64,000 nucleotides of DNA from Polyangiaceae bacterium (GTDB lineage: Bacteria > Myxococcota_A > Polyangia > Polyangiales > Polyangiaceae): NCBI GenBank assembly GCA_016719945.1, contig JADJYE010000030.1, positions 310,001 to 374,000 of the forward strand. Reading direction: 5' to 3'. How positions within the stretch are numbered: the first letter of the stretch is position 1; every line of letters starts with the position of its first letter. The translations under genes and the position numbers were made by a program. This document shows positions 20,500 through 29,161 of this stretch, one piece after another. Under the pieces are notes generated by a model. That model was given only the letters and a program-made list of their open reading frames with translations. It was not told where the DNA came from and did not search any database.

Positions 20500-21597
20500 A
20501 TGGTCATGGCTCCCCGAAAGAATGTCGCTCGGTCCTTGCGTCGATGGGTCGCCGCCGCCGCGCTGTTCGCGCTCGCGCCAGTCGCCGCCTGCGAGACGTA
20601 CGACTCGCCGCCGCGTCCCGAGATCGAGGGGCTCGTCGACGGCTTGCTCGCCGATCGCGACGCGCCCATCGTCATCACGTTCAGCGAGCCCATCGACCCC
20701 GCTACGCTCAAGGTGAAGATCGTCGAGCTCGAGGTCGACGTCGAAGGCAACCTCGCCGACGAGGACGCCGACGAGGCGACGGTGCTCAACGAGTTCTTCG
20801 GCTACGACCCGGAGACGAACAACATCTTCGGCGGCGAGAGCGAGCTGCTCGGCGGCAACACCCGCTTTCGCATCACGCCGACCGTAACCCTGCCGCTCGG
20901 GCCGAGCCTGGCGATCCTGATCGAGGCGGGGCTCGCCGACGACGCGGGCAAGGCGTGGGCGGTGAGGCAGCGGCTCGTGTTCGCCTACAAGCTCGAGTGC
21001 GACGGCACGACCGGCGGGACCGACAAGTTCCCGAGCGGGACGTACTTCTTCGTCGCCAACGTCGCCAAGCCCATCCAGACGCAGATCCAGCTCTGGGGGA
21101 AGGTCTACGTCGACCCGGCGACGGGCCAGTTCCGCGGTCAGTTCACGAACGCCGATCGCAACCCCGACCCGAACCGCTGTGACCCTCCCTGCGACGCTAC
21201 GCAGGCCTGCCGCCTGCTCCCGAGCGAGGAGTGCGTGACGCCCTCCGAAGAGGCCGGCACCGAGGACGAGTACCCTGACTACATCCCGAACGAGGTGCCG
21301 CCCGTGGGCTACTCGTTCACCGTCGGCGGCTGCGTGGTCGACACCGGCGACAGCGTCGCGTTCGTGAACCTCCCGGCGGACGTCGACATCCAGCAGCCCG
21401 ACGTGTTCGTCCAAGGCATCCAGCTCGTCGCCTCCTTCAAGGATGACGGCGGCGTCTTGCGTGGTACCGGACCCGTCACGGCCGAGAAGGTGTTCATCGG
21501 GGAGACCGAGAGCGGCGCGGCCTCCGGCACGCTGGTCGCGCGGCAGGTGCCCGACGACGAGGTCCCGCCCGGGATCCCCGAGCCCCCGCCGGAGTGA
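20500..21597 (+). CDS. Lipoprotein with Ig-like N-terminal segment
   Basis: A 365-aa protein with a twin-Arg-like basic N-terminus (KNVARSLRRW), a hydrophobic core and a lipobox-like PVAACE around residue 31. Residues 50-150 contain IVITFSEPIDPATLKVKIVE, the pattern of a bacterial Ig-like (Big_5-type) domain. A Cys cluster (CDPPCDATQACRLLPSEEC) lies near 230-245, and the end is acidic and Pro-rich. It is co-directional with the outer-membrane barrel 9 bases upstream, so a complex at the outer membrane is plausible. No substrate-binding motif was identified. Confidence 0.75.
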   Translation: MVMAPRKNVARSLRRWVAAAALFALAPVAACETYDSPPRPEIEGLVDGLLADRDAPIVITFSEPIDPATLKVKIVELEVDVEGNLADEDADEATVLNEFFGYDPETNNIFGGESELLGGNTRFRITPTVTLPLGPSLAILIEAGLADDAGKAWAVRQRLVFAYKLECDGTTGGTDKFPSGTYFFVANVAKPIQTQIQLWGKVYVDPATGQFRGQFTNADRNPDPNRCDPPCDATQACRLLPSEECVTPSEEAGTEDEYPDYIPNEVPPVGYSFTVGGCVVDTGDSVAFVNLPADVDIQQPDVFVQGIQLVASFKDDGGVLRGTGPVTAEKVFIGETESGAASGTLVARQVPDDEVPPGIPEPPPE

Positions 21598-21607
21598 CGC
21601 CGGGGCC

Positions 21608-22795
21608 TCAGAGCAGCGACAGGTTGGCGCGCTGGTCGCGGACTCGCCAGTAGCGCTGCACGTAGTCGGGGCGGTGGTCGACGATGCCTTCGCAGCGCGC
21701 CTTCGCGGCCCACACCGCGAGCAAACGCTCGCCTTGCTCGAAGGCCTCGCCTGGCTCGATCCGCTCCTCGAAGTGGCGCGCCTCGTGCCGCGCGCGCGTC
21801 TCTTCGAGGTACGGCAGCCAGCGCGCGGCGTCCTTCACGGCCGTGCGGTGGACGAGCTCGTGCCGGAAGAAGAGCGAGCCGTCCGCGAAGTCGTTCGGGA
21901 ACGGCCCGAGCTCGAGCGGCTCGCTCACGCTCACCGGCTTGAAGATCGACGTGCATGGCGCGGCGGTCGCGGTGACCCAGACCCGTGGCCCCGCCTGCGA
22001 GAGCTCCGCGATGAGCGAGGCCGTCGTCTGCCCCGACGCGATGCGGCCGCCCGCGTGCATGCACGGCGACGCCATCGCGCCGTGGTGGGCGCGGTAACGC
22101 GGCACGGGGCCGCCGTGATCGCGCAGCGCCCGCGCGAGATCCTTCGGCGCGCGCGCCTCCCGCGCGGAGCGCTCCGTCGCCTCGCGTCGCGCGTCGCAGG
22201 CCACGAACCACGAGCGCACCGGATCCCTCCGGGTGCGCGCGAACGGCGCGATCGTCAGGCCGTTCGAGATCGACCGCGCGCCGCTCGGGACGTGCTCCGC
22301 CTCGCTCTCTCGGCCGCAGGTCTCGACCACCCACGCCTCGCGCGCGTCGGCGACCAGGAAGCTGTTGTGGTAAGAAAAGCCCGGGTCTTCGTGGCCCGAG
22401 CGCCCGCCTTGTCCGTGGCGCGCGACCAGCTCTCGCAGGACGTCGACCGCCTGGCGCGCCGTCTCCCCGCGCTCGAGCGCCAGGCGTACGAGGTCGAGCC
22501 CGGTGAGCCCGCGCGCCGCGACGGGCCGCAGGTTGAACACCGCCTCGTTGCCGATCGCGACGCCGTGCTCGTTGACGCCCATCTCTGCGCCCCAGCTCCA
22601 GAATGGGCGCGATAGGAGCGCGGCGTGGGTCTTGGACGCCTGTGGGATCGTGAGCTCCGTGCAGCGCACGCTGGCGCCGGCCGCGTGCTCCTCTCGTGGG
22701 ACCCAGGTCAGCCCTTGCCCCTCGTTCGGATCTCGATCCGAGTTCTTCGCGAAGAGCACCGAGCCCTCGCGCACCGCGACCAGCGTGTCGCACAC
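21608..22795 (-). CDS. C69-family (secernin-like) peptidase
   Basis: A 395-aa protein starting with GTG directly followed by Cys (MCDTLVAV). In the C69 N-terminal nucleophile family Cys2 becomes the catalytic nucleophile after Met removal or propeptide cleavage. Other family signatures are FAKNSDRDPNEGQ (residues 15-27) and WGAEMGVNEHGVAIGNEAVF (about 68-87), plus ARHGQGGRSG and SYHNSFLVAD. It lacks a signal peptide, so it is probably cytoplasmic, and is closer to secernin than to dipeptidase A by length. The start is 1 base after the amine-oxidase stop, making a tight operon with that gene and the MepA-like gene upstream. Substrate unknown. Confidence 0.88.
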   Translation of the reverse strand: MCDTLVAVREGSVLFAKNSDRDPNEGQGLTWVPREEHAAGASVRCTELTIPQASKTHAALLSRPFWSWGAEMGVNEHGVAIGNEAVFNLRPVAARGLTGLDLVRLALERGETARQAVDVLRELVARHGQGGRSGHEDPGFSYHNSFLVADAREAWVVETCGRESEAEHVPSGARSISNGLTIAPFARTRRDPVRSWFVACDARREATERSAREARAPKDLARALRDHGGPVPRYRAHHGAMASPCMHAGGRIASGQTTASLIAELSQAGPRVWVTATAAPCTSIFKPVSVSEPLELGPFPNDFADGSLFFRHELVHRTAVKDAARWLPYLEETRARHEARHFEERIEPGEAFEQGERLLAVWAAKARCEGIVDHRPDYVQRYWRVRDQRANLSLL

Positions 22796-22796
22796 G

Positions 22797-24167
22797 TCAG
22801 CGCTCTTCCTTCAGGATCTCGGTCGCGGCCCTGACGCCGGACTCGAGCGCGCCATCGATGTAGCCGTTCCAGCGCGTCGCGGTCTCTGTGCCGGCCCAGT
22901 GCAGGCGTCCAATCGGGGCGCGCAGCGCGCTGCCGTGGCTCGTCCACACGCCGGGAGGCAGATAGCCCGCGTAACAACCCCGGGAGAAGGGCTCGTCCGC
23001 CCACGATTTGTCGACGTAGTGCTCGGGCCTCCGCGCGCGCCCGCCGAACGCACGCGCGAAGCACTCGAGCACGGAGGTGCGCCGCTCGGCGAGCGGCTGG
23101 CGGGCGAGAGCGCGCGCTGCGCCGCCCTCGACGAAGCCGAGCAGCACACCGGGAGAGCCCGACGCGGGGGACGCGTCGAACGTGAGGTGGCAAGGCCCGA
23201 CCTCGGAGATCGACTGGCCTGTGAGCCACTGCTTGCGCCAGAAGGGCTCGTCGTACACCGCGAGGCACTTGATGACGGACCCTTGCGGGACGCGCTGCGT
23301 GAGCTGATCGCGATCGGCGGGCAGGGCAGGGGAGTAGTCGATGCGCCCCGCGAGCGTCGGCGGGATGGCCACGACCGCGCGCTTCGCGCGGACCGAGACG
23401 GTCGAGGCAACGACGACCACGCTCGATGCGTCCTGGGAGATCGAGCGGACGGCGGCGCCCTGCACGATCTCCCCCTTCACGCGCTTGGCTAGCTCCTCCG
23501 CGACAGGCTGCATCCCGTTCACGAAGCGATCGCGCTGCGCACCCGCGTCGGTCGAGAGCAGGAGGTCGAGCTTGCCCGCCGAGTGGATGTAGAACAGGGC
23601 GTGCAACAAGGAGAGGTCCTCGGGATCGCAGGCGAACACCGCCTCGATCGCGATGCGGAACATGCGCCTCGCTGGCTCGGCGCGCACGTGGCGGTCCAGG
23701 AAGCTCGCCACCGTCTGGCCGTCCCACTCCCGCGCTCGCGGCGCCGTCCACGGCGCGTCGAGCGGCACCTTCTTCGCGCGGCGGTCGAGCTCCGCCCAGC
23801 CGTATCCGAGCCACGCGAGCGACCACGGATCGAGCGGCGGGATCGTGCCCTTGAAGCGCTTCGGTTTGCCGCTCGCGCCAGCGGGTGAGCGCGACGCATA
23901 GAGATGCGAGCCTTCGCCGTACGTGACGAAGGTGCGGGCGCCGATCTCGGCCGCGAAGCCGTTGATGCGGTCCTGCGTGGGACCGACCCACTGCCCGCCG
24001 AGATCGAGCACCGCGCCTGCCTCGGTCACCGTGTGGACCCGGCCGCCGACGCGATCGCGGGCCTCGAGCACGATGACGTGCTTGCCAGCCTCCGAGAGCC
24101 TCCTGGCGGCCATCAGGCCGGAGAAGCCTGCGCCCACGACACAGACGTCGGCCTCGAGCCGTCGCAT
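22797..24167 (-). CDS. Flavin monoamine oxidase-type amine oxidase
   Basis: A 456-aa protein from ATG 24167 (MRRLEADVCVVGAGFSGL). The dinucleotide motif VVGAGFSGLMAARRL and the following GRVHTVTEAGAVLDLGGQW are diagnostic of the flavin amine oxidase family; the C-terminal FAD-binding motif is GRLHWAGTETATRWNGYIDG with the conserved Gly-Thr-Glu. SYTRWxS-like covalent-flavin Cys context was not confirmed, so the FAD may be non-covalent. It would oxidise an amine or amino acid to the imine, releasing H2O2. It sits between the C69 peptidase (1 base downstream) and the MepA/LysM gene (7 bases upstream); the operon link is physical and the shared role is unclear. Confidence 0.9.
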   Translation of the reverse strand: MRRLEADVCVVGAGFSGLMAARRLSEAGKHVIVLEARDRVGGRVHTVTEAGAVLDLGGQWVGPTQDRINGFAAEIGARTFVTYGEGSHLYASRSPAGASGKPKRFKGTIPPLDPWSLAWLGYGWAELDRRAKKVPLDAPWTAPRAREWDGQTVASFLDRHVRAEPARRMFRIAIEAVFACDPEDLSLLHALFYIHSAGKLDLLLSTDAGAQRDRFVNGMQPVAEELAKRVKGEIVQGAAVRSISQDASSVVVVASTVSVRAKRAVVAIPPTLAGRIDYSPALPADRDQLTQRVPQGSVIKCLAVYDEPFWRKQWLTGQSISEVGPCHLTFDASPASGSPGVLLGFVEGGAARALARQPLAERRTSVLECFARAFGGRARRPEHYVDKSWADEPFSRGCYAGYLPPGVWTSHGSALRAPIGRLHWAGTETATRWNGYIDGALESGVRAATEILKEER

Positions 24168-24174
24168 CTGCCGG

Positions 24175-25500
24175 CTACTTGCGGGGGCGCCCGCTCTTGC
24201 TCTGGCCACCGGGCGCGGAGGCGCTCGCGGTCTTTTCCGGCTTCGGGATGCGGTACGTCTGCTTCTGCTTGAGGGCGTTGCCCTTGAGCCCGTTCGCTTG
24301 ACGGATCGCCTGAATCGAGACCCCGTAGTGGCGCGCGAGGGAGTCGAGCGTGTCGCCGCTTCGAGCGCGGTGATAGACGAACGCGTCCTCGTCCTTGGGC
24401 TTCTTGTCGCCGCCGCTCTTCGCCTTCTTCGCGTGCTTCGTGTCTTCGGTGTCGTCGCCCTTGGCGACGTGCTTGCCCTTGCCGCGCTTCTTCGGGGGAG
24501 GAGGCGGCGGCTTGGGCAGGTAAGCCTCGGCGAGGCGGCCCGTCGCCTGCGCGGACGGGCTGAAGAAGCGAGCGTGGATGTGCGTGGCGTGTCCGGCGAC
24601 GTGGCGAACGATCGCGCGGGGGTTCTTGCCAGCGATCTGGAACGCCTTGTCGAGGAACTCTTTGTCTTCGCCGGCCTTGAGGGCGAAGTCGTACAGCATC
24701 TTCTGGATCGACGTGTCGACCAGGACCATCTCGGTGTTCGGATCCTCGAGGAACGCCTTCACGAAGGTCCACGTGCGCGCGCGGTCGAGGTTCTTGTCGG
24801 TCGCGTAGGCGTACCAGCCGACCTTCTCCGTGTAGAAATACGAGAGATCGACGTCGCGCCCGGCTTGGTGGCTCTTGTGGGGCTTGAGCCGACCGCCGCT
24901 CTTGGTCGAGAGGTGGCCGATGATGACTTTGTCGCTGTTCGGGTGCTTCGCGTGCACCTTCTCGATCGCGCGCGCGATCGAGTCGACGGTCTCCTGCGTG
25001 CCGTAGGCCGCGGTGCGCTCGGTGAACACCCACTTGTCGCTCTCGTGCATCTGCACGGCGTTGAACAGGCGCCCGCGGTTCGGGTAGCCGAGCGAGATCG
25101 GGCCGAGCGAGGCGAGGTCGGTCTTCACCTTCTGCTCGATCTCGGACTGGCTCAGGCCCTGGAGCGGTGACGGCTTCCAGGTGTACTGCGGGCAGCTCGG
25201 CTGCAGGCCAGGACCCCGATCGAGGCAGGCGAGGATGTCGAGCTCCTCGCTCTCGATGTCGTCGTGCTCGTGCTCGTCGTCGCCCTCTTCTTCGTCCGCC
25301 TCTTCCTCGTCGCCGTCATACGCGACGGGCTCGAGATCGTCGGACGGGCTGGACGCCTCGGCCGCGAGGGACGCGTCGAGGCTCTCGGGAGCCGAGAAGC
25401 TACCCGCCGTGGGAGCCACGGCGCCACCGGGAGCGCGCACCTCGGCGCAGCCCACCAGAGAGATCGCCGTCGCTGCGAGGAGAAAGGCTAGGGCTCGCAC
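24175..25500 (-). CDS. Penicillin-insensitive murein endopeptidase (MepA-like) lipoprotein with LysM
   Basis: A 441-aa envelope protein. Lipobox Cys18 (AISLVGC); residues 35-95 are an acidic linker with a run of Glu/Asp/His. The M74 peptidase region is about 140-330, with zinc-ligand motifs HQAGRDVDLSYFY (H...D) and HATHIHARF (HxH). LysM follows at about 375-425 (YHRARSGDTLDSLARHYGVS, AIRQANGLKGNALKQKQTYR). MepA enzymes cut D-Ala-meso-DAP crosslinks in peptidoglycan. The LysM anchors the enzyme to the cell wall. A Lys/Pro-rich linker (PKPPPPPPKKRGKGK) separates the domains. Normal E. coli MepA is about 274 aa and lacks LysM, so this is an elaborated form, as often seen in Deltaproteobacteria/Myxococcota. 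Confidence 0.9.
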   Translation of the reverse strand: MRALAFLLAATAISLVGCAEVRAPGGAVAPTAGSFSAPESLDASLAAEASSPSDDLEPVAYDGDEEEADEEEGDDEHEHDDIESEELDILACLDRGPGLQPSCPQYTWKPSPLQGLSQSEIEQKVKTDLASLGPISLGYPNRGRLFNAVQMHESDKWVFTERTAAYGTQETVDSIARAIEKVHAKHPNSDKVIIGHLSTKSGGRLKPHKSHQAGRDVDLSYFYTEKVGWYAYATDKNLDRARTWTFVKAFLEDPNTEMVLVDTSIQKMLYDFALKAGEDKEFLDKAFQIAGKNPRAIVRHVAGHATHIHARFFSPSAQATGRLAEAYLPKPPPPPPKKRGKGKHVAKGDDTEDTKHAKKAKSGGDKKPKDEDAFVYHRARSGDTLDSLARHYGVSIQAIRQANGLKGNALKQKQTYRIPKPEKTASASAPGGQSKSGRPRK

Positions 25501-25563
25501 GAGGGCCCGACCTTACCAGAAGACCTCGAGAATCGTCGATCAAACGTCGCGCTCAAGAAGCGC

Positions 25564-25591
25564 TTGCAAAGTCGTGCGCGTCGAGTAGGGT
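25564..25591 (+). promoter_or_regulatory. Candidate sigma-70 promoter of tRNA-Pro
   Basis: TTGCAA at 25564-25569 and TAGGGT at 25586-25591 with a 16-base spacer, 40 bases before the tRNA. Both hexamers deviate from consensus, so this is a position-based call. Confidence 0.35.
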
Positions 25592-25631
25592 GCGCCTGGC
25601 TCGGCGCGCCGCAAGGCGTGTTCGTAGCGGC

Positions 25632-25707
<76 letters not shown>

Positions 25708-25708
25708 T

Positions 25709-25746
25709 GGCTTCGGCGAAACCGCCGAAGCCGTCGGTCTTTTGTT
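25709..25746 (+). terminator. Rho-independent terminator after tRNA-Pro
   Basis: Perfect 10-bp inverted repeat GGCTTCGGCG / CGCCGAAGCC around an AAAC loop (25709-25732), followed by GTCGGTC and a TTTTGTT tract from 25740. It starts 2 bases after the tRNA discriminator base. Confidence 0.85.
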
Positions 25747-25755
25747 CGCGCAAGA

Positions 25756-26448
25756 TCAGCCCGTCTGGCACTCCGGCGCCTTCGGGTTCTCGGCGCACGG
25801 GTCCCACACGACGGTCGGCCCGAGCTCGAGCTCGTGCGCGTCCTCCAGCAAGACCTCACCCGACGGGCCGATCAGCTGGGCCCACAGCTCGAACATCGTC
25901 CCCTCGGGCAGGGGCGGATACGCCTCGGGGTCCCACGTGATGCCAGGCATCCCGACGGTGACCCCAGCGAGCTGGCGGAAGGGGCCTCCCACGAGGTCGA
26001 TGACCGCCTCGCTCTCGTAGGTCTGCGGGATCATCTCGCCGGTCGACGGATCTCTCACGCCCCACTTCACGTGCAGCTGCGGGTCACACCCCTGACAGCC
26101 GAAGGCGAGCCACACGTGGTAGCCGCCTTGCGGCCCCTGCATGAGCGGCACGACCTCGCCCTCTTCGAGCCGAGCGAAGCAGTGCTCGCCGGTCCCGATC
26201 TCGAACTCGGTGGGGTTGGGCGGCGCGGAGCAGCCGGGCATCCCGCCCACGCCGCCCTCGCCGCCCGTCGTCACGCTGCCGCCGGCGCCGCCCTCACCGG
26301 CGCCGCCCTGGCTCGCCCCGCCGCCGCTGGTCTGGCCGCCTTCCGCGGCGTCGCCGCCTTCGGCGACGTCGTCACCTGCGCCGGTCACTTCGGAGCCGCA
26401 CGCGAGCAGCGCGAGCAGCGACAGGAAAATCACGGGGGTTCGGAGCAC
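25756..26448 (-). CDS. Secreted lipoprotein with Gly-rich linker
   Basis: A 230-aa protein from GTG 26448 (a nearer GTG at 26433 is also possible). Signal peptide with lipobox LALLACG, then a Gly/Ala-rich linker of about 50 residues (GGASQGGAGEGGAGGSV). The mature domain (about 90-230) has CFARLEEGEVVPLMQGPQGG, YHVWLAFGCQGCDPQLHVKW and a Cys pair near the end (CAENPKAPECQTG), looking like a compact beta-sandwich. No family was recognised. It converges on the tRNA terminator and is not obviously in an operon. Confidence 0.7.
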   Translation of the reverse strand: MLRTPVIFLSLLALLACGSEVTGAGDDVAEGGDAAEGGQTSGGGASQGGAGEGGAGGSVTTGGEGGVGGMPGCSAPPNPTEFEIGTGEHCFARLEEGEVVPLMQGPQGGYHVWLAFGCQGCDPQLHVKWGVRDPSTGEMIPQTYESEAVIDLVGGPFRQLAGVTVGMPGITWDPEAYPPLPEGTMFELWAQLIGPSGEVLLEDAHELELGPTVVWDPCAENPKAPECQTG

Positions 26449-26573
26449 GCCTCCGCGCGAGCAAGCTGCGCGCCAAGCGAGTCGCGCCTCTTGGGCCTGA
26501 AAACAAGGTGCTGCGCGCTCGGCGGCTGTGCCGGCGTGTGCCTGGGTGCGGTGGTTGGGACGGCTCGCTCGCA

Positions 26574-27422
26574 TCACAGGACGCCCTTTCGTTTGGCGCG
26601 CGCGGCGGTGACGGCCGCCCCGAACAGGAACGCGTGCGCCGAGTAGTGTACCCAAACCAGGAGCAGGACGATCGAGGTCGCGGCGCCGAACGGCGAGCGT
26701 GACGCTTGGTAACCGATGTATGCGCCTGCGAGCAGGCCGCCGGTCGTGAACAGCGCCGACGTGAGGACACCCCCGATCGCCGCATCGACCAGCGGGATCG
26801 CCTTGCTCGGGAGCACCCGGAAGACCCCCGCGAACATGAGCGATGTGGCGACCAACGAGAGCGCGACCTCACCGGCCGTGCCGCCCACGTGCCCCAGGGT
26901 CTCGTTGGGCGACATCTCGCGGATCATCCCGAGCGCGGCGTGGGCGAAGGAGAGCCCCACCAGGCCGACGCCGATCACCAGCGCGAAGGCGAAGCCGCGC
27001 AGCCGATGCTCGAGGAAGCGCTCGGCCTTGTTCTTCATCGTGTCGTCGAGCGAGGGCGACGTCCCCCACAGCACGTCGAGCGAGCGCCTCACGGCTCCGA
27101 AGAGGCGGGTCGCGCCCCACACCAGAACGCAAGCGCCGACGATGGTCGTGTGAGCCCCGCCGCGCTCGGCGCGCGCGAGCATGTCACCAAGCGTCTCTGC
27201 GCCTTGCGGGCCCACCCAGCGCGCGACGTCCTTGAGCAGCGTGGCGCGCGCTTTGGCCTCGCCCGTGAAGAGCGCCGCCACGCGCACGATCAGCACGAAC
27301 AGCGGGAGGATGGAGATCAGCGCGCTGTAGGCGATCGCTCCGGCCAGCAGGCGCCCCCCCTGCGAGGCGAACGCGCGCCACGCGTCCTTCAACACGGCGA
27401 GCGCGGGGCCGGCGTGGCGCAT
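26574..27422 (-). CDS. YihY/UPF0761 family membrane protein
   Basis: A 282-aa inner-membrane protein with about six hydrophobic segments. Family features include the early GGRLLAGAIAYSALISILPL (the conserved A-Y-S/F-L-P pattern of YihY/BrkB), FLEHRLRGFAFALVIGVGLV, and the C-terminal IPLVDAAIGGVLTSALFTTG and YIGYQASRSPFGAATSIVLL. The biochemical role of this family is unsettled; the old annotation as ribonuclease BN is incorrect for YihY. It lies 11 bases upstream of nothing on its 3' side and shares direction with the Smr-domain gene, which ends 12 bases from its start. Confidence 0.88.
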   Translation of the reverse strand: MRHAGPALAVLKDAWRAFASQGGRLLAGAIAYSALISILPLFVLIVRVAALFTGEAKARATLLKDVARWVGPQGAETLGDMLARAERGGAHTTIVGACVLVWGATRLFGAVRRSLDVLWGTSPSLDDTMKNKAERFLEHRLRGFAFALVIGVGLVGLSFAHAALGMIREMSPNETLGHVGGTAGEVALSLVATSLMFAGVFRVLPSKAIPLVDAAIGGVLTSALFTTGGLLAGAYIGYQASRSPFGAATSIVLLLVWVHYSAHAFLFGAAVTAARAKRKGVL

Positions 27423-27433
27423 CGGCAGGGATG

Positions 27434-27814
27434 CTACCGCGCGGGGCGGCGCGGCGAGAGGACCACGAGGGTCGAGCCGAGGCCGTCGGAGCGGTACGAG
27501 AGCACGAGCGGGTGCTTGGCGAGCTGCTTCTGGATGCGCGCCCTCTGGACGCCCTTGCCTCTGCCGTGGATCACCCGCACCTCTTCGAACCCGGCCCTCC
27601 TCGCCGCCGAGAGGTACTCGTCGACCACCGAGGGGACGTCTCTCGGGGCGAAGAAGTGCAGGTCGATCGAGGCCTCGATCGGGAGCCGGGCGGGCCCTTC
27701 GGGCGGCGCCTCTGGCTCGGCCTCCGACAGCGGCTGGCGCGGCGCGCGGGCGCTGTGCGCCAGCGCGACGAGCAGCACGACCACGACCGCGAGGACGATG
27801 AGGGCGCCGAGCAT
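27434..27814 (-). CDS. Membrane-anchored Smr-domain protein
   Basis: A 126-aa protein. Residues 1-20 are one transmembrane segment (GALIVLAVVVVLLVALAH), followed by a Pro/Glu linker. The Smr domain is about 45-126, with the IDLHFF (variant of LDLHG) motif and VRVIHGRGKGVQR (the HGxG motif). Smr domains are nucleic-acid nucleases or binders related to the MutS2 C-terminus. A free-standing Smr with a membrane anchor is uncommon but seen in some Deltaproteobacteria. Same direction as, and 11 bases upstream of, the YihY gene, so probably one transcript. Confidence 0.85.
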   Translation of the reverse strand: MLGALIVLAVVVVLLVALAHSARAPRQPLSEAEPEAPPEGPARLPIEASIDLHFFAPRDVPSVVDEYLSAARRAGFEEVRVIHGRGKGVQRARIQKQLAKHPLVLSYRSDGLGSTLVVLSPRRPAR

Positions 27815-27901
27815 CTTCGGACCTGTTGGACTCTCGAGCGATGAACGATACCGTGTCTGTGCGTAAGGGACGCCGGGCTGCGGCTCGAGGAGGGTGCGCC
27901 G

Positions 27902-28123
27902 ATGATGTTCGTCTATCTGCTCTCGGCCGTGTCGGGCCTGTACGGCCTCATGTGGCTCGTGTTCACGTTCATCGAGCCCCCGTATTCGCTCTCGAGCTAT
28001 TTCCGCCCGCCGAGCGCGTTCTATTTCGTGCCGGACAAGGCGGGGCGCTTCCTGATGTTCGTGCTGTGCGCGGGCGTGATCCCGTTCTTCGCGAGCTTCA
28101 TCGTCGGGATGTTCGTCAAATAG
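27902..28123 (+). CDS. Small membrane protein, function unknown
   Basis: A 73-aa protein with two hydrophobic segments (FVYLLSAVSGLYGLMWLVF and FLMFVLCAGVIPFFASFIVG) separated by a Tyr/Pro-rich loop (PPYSLSSYFRPPSAFYFVP). It stands alone between the divergent Smr gene and the convergent glycosyltransferase. No family recognised; the clean hydrophobic pattern and aromatic loop support it being a real gene. Confidence 0.65.
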   Translation: MMFVYLLSAVSGLYGLMWLVFTFIEPPYSLSSYFRPPSAFYFVPDKAGRFLMFVLCAGVIPFFASFIVGMFVK

Positions 28124-28129
28124 ACGTCG

Positions 28130-29161
28130 TCAACCCGAGGTCGTCGCGAGCTGCCCCAACCACGCTGCCAGCGCCGCCTCCGAGCGCACCACGATGACGC
28201 CGGGATCTGCGGCAGCCGTCGCGTCGACGTCGCCGCAAGGCGTCGTCACCACGGGCACGCCGAGGGCGCGCGCCTCGCGTACGACGGTGGGCGCCCCCTC
28301 CACCTCGGACGTGCAGACGAGCGCGCTCGCGTGGGCGATCCAGGCGAGCGCGTCGCGCCTGGGCAGGCGGCCCTTCACGGCGACCGGCCCGCGCGCGGAG
28401 GGAGCCTCGGGGCCGTCCCCGATCATCACCAGCCGCACACCCGCGGCGGTCGCGGCGCGCGCGGCCACGGCGGGGCGCTTGTCTCGGACCATCCTGCCGA
28501 CCCACACGACGTAGGGGCTGGCACGCTCCGAGGCCGGGCGTGGATCGACGAGCGAGGCCCGCTCGGGGACCTCGATCGGGGCCGGCCTCACCGTGCTCGC
28601 CGCCTCGAGGGCCGCGCGCAGCGAAGGCCCCACCACCTCGCCGAGCGCCTCGAGGAGCGGCCGTGCGACGAACACGAACCGCGCCCGCGTCGCGAGCAGT
28701 CGGGCCACGACGGTCCGCGCGAGCCGAGGTGCGCGACCCAACAGCCGCACGTCCGCGCCGTGCGCCCAGACCTCGACGCCGGTCCTCCCCGCGAGCCAGG
28801 CGATGGGGAACGCAGACGGCACGATCCAATGAGCGACGACCTCGTCGAACGAGGTCGCGGCGAGCGCCGCCCGCGCCGCGGGGCCGAGCGCGAAGGCAGC
28901 GCGCCACGGAGCCTCGGCCAGGCGCGCGCTCGCGCCCGGCCAGCCGAAGACCCCCTCACCTCCGAGCCACCTCACCTCGAGCGCAGGGTCCCCAGACCCG
29001 CGCTCGGACGCAGGGCTCCCCATCGCGAGCACCGTCACGCGGTGCCCGGCACGGGAGAGCTCATGCGCGTGCGCCTCGACGAAATGCCCGGAAGGGTCGT
29101 CGTCGAAGCGCGGATACGACGTCGTCAGCAGCGCGATGTCGCGCGGCGACCGCTCGCTCAA
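28130..29161 (-). CDS. GT4-type glycosyltransferase
   Basis: A 343-aa GT-B glycosyltransferase starting at TTG 29161, whose TTGA overlaps the rpsU stop. N-terminal domain: IALLTTSYPRFDDDPSGHFV with AHAHELSRAGHRVTVLAMG. C-terminal domain: YVVWVGRMVRDKRPAVAARA, VRLVMIGDGPEA, SALVCTSEVEGAPTVVREAR (the E-x7-E donor-binding region) and GVPVVTTPCGDV. This is the group 1 / GT4 pattern, transferring sugar from a nucleotide donor to a glycan or lipid acceptor. It is shorter than typical (about 370-400). Nearby genes do not reveal the acceptor. Confidence 0.9.
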   Translation of the reverse strand: MSERSPRDIALLTTSYPRFDDDPSGHFVEAHAHELSRAGHRVTVLAMGSPASERGSGDPALEVRWLGGEGVFGWPGASARLAEAPWRAAFALGPAARAALAATSFDEVVAHWIVPSAFPIAWLAGRTGVEVWAHGADVRLLGRAPRLARTVVARLLATRARFVFVARPLLEALGEVVGPSLRAALEAASTVRPAPIEVPERASLVDPRPASERASPYVVWVGRMVRDKRPAVAARAATAAGVRLVMIGDGPEAPSARGPVAVKGRLPRRDALAWIAHASALVCTSEVEGAPTVVREARALGVPVVTTPCGDVDATAAADPGVIVVRSEAALAAWLGQLATTSG

